From Symmetrospora coprosmae (Eukaryota > Basidiomycota > Cystobasidiomycetes > Symmetrosporaceae): DNA of 64,000 nt. The translations under genes were made by a program, and so were the position numbers. A model generated the notes under the pieces. It made no database searches and had not been told where the DNA came from. It saw nothing but the letters and a program-made list of their open reading frames with translations. Each line of letters begins with the position of its first letter. The stretch's first letter is position 1. The DNA lies in assembly GCA_008802785.1 (NCBI GenBank), contig VUYT01000004.1, positions 774,997-838,996 on the forward strand. Reading direction: 5' to 3'. Below, piece by piece: positions 62,937 to 64,000 of the stretch.

Positions 62937-64000
<1,064 letters not shown>

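Overview
This is a 64 kb piece of a nuclear fungal chromosome, almost certainly from a basidiomycete. Genes are dense and GC-rich, and most are split by several short introns (about 45-110 nt) with GTGAGT/GTAAGT-type donors. Protein families are fungal: Pmp3, a uridine kinase/UPRT fusion, a Dbp4 helicase, an NUXM-type complex I subunit and alpha-arrestins. A smut-lineage fungus (Ustilaginomycotina) is my guess from the intron density and protein style; it is not proven. Nothing is bacterial, viral or organellar. Exon coordinates were worked out by hand from splice sites, reading phase and family conservation, not from transcripts.

Layout. 0.2-9 kb (+): uridine kinase, a serine/threonine kinase and a B-type cyclin. 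9-13.3 kb: an exosome Rrp46 subunit (-) beside a tRNA-Arg(TCT) gene (+), with two damaged, inverted tRNA copies and a near-identical inverted repeat of the tRNA 5' flank. 13.3-20.5 kb: an APC-type permease (+), a sphingolipid delta-4 desaturase (-) and a secreted thaumatin-like protein (+). 20.7-24.9 kb (-): the helicase Dbp4 and a 57-residue Pmp3 proteolipid spread over eight exons. 26.1-34.3 kb: an uncharacterised protein with a SUMO-interacting-like motif (+), a small hypothetical (-) and a very long alpha-arrestin (-). 34.8-40.8 kb: a non-canonical poly(A)/U polymerase (+) converging on Sec61-beta (-). 41-62.4 kb, all +: a polyglutamine basic protein, a second arrestin-fold protein, the complex I subunit, a large DNA-damage-type translocase, an F-box-like protein and a giant low-complexity protein. 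62.9-63.5 kb: histone H3 (-), whose upstream region probably serves a divergent gene starting beyond the window.

Most genes are unrelated housekeeping functions; no cluster or operon is evident. The most interesting locus is 48.7-54.2 kb. There a PARP-type zinc finger, an array of ubiquitin-interacting-like motifs, a SUMO-interacting-like motif, a HIRAN domain, a SNF2 ATPase split by a RING finger and a helicase C-terminal domain join in one consistent 17-exon reading frame. This would be an HLTF/Rad5-type fork-remodelling enzyme carrying its own nick sensor. Other points of interest are repeated micro-exons (5-15 nt), several introns that are multiples of three without stops, and the tRNA-Arg duplication.
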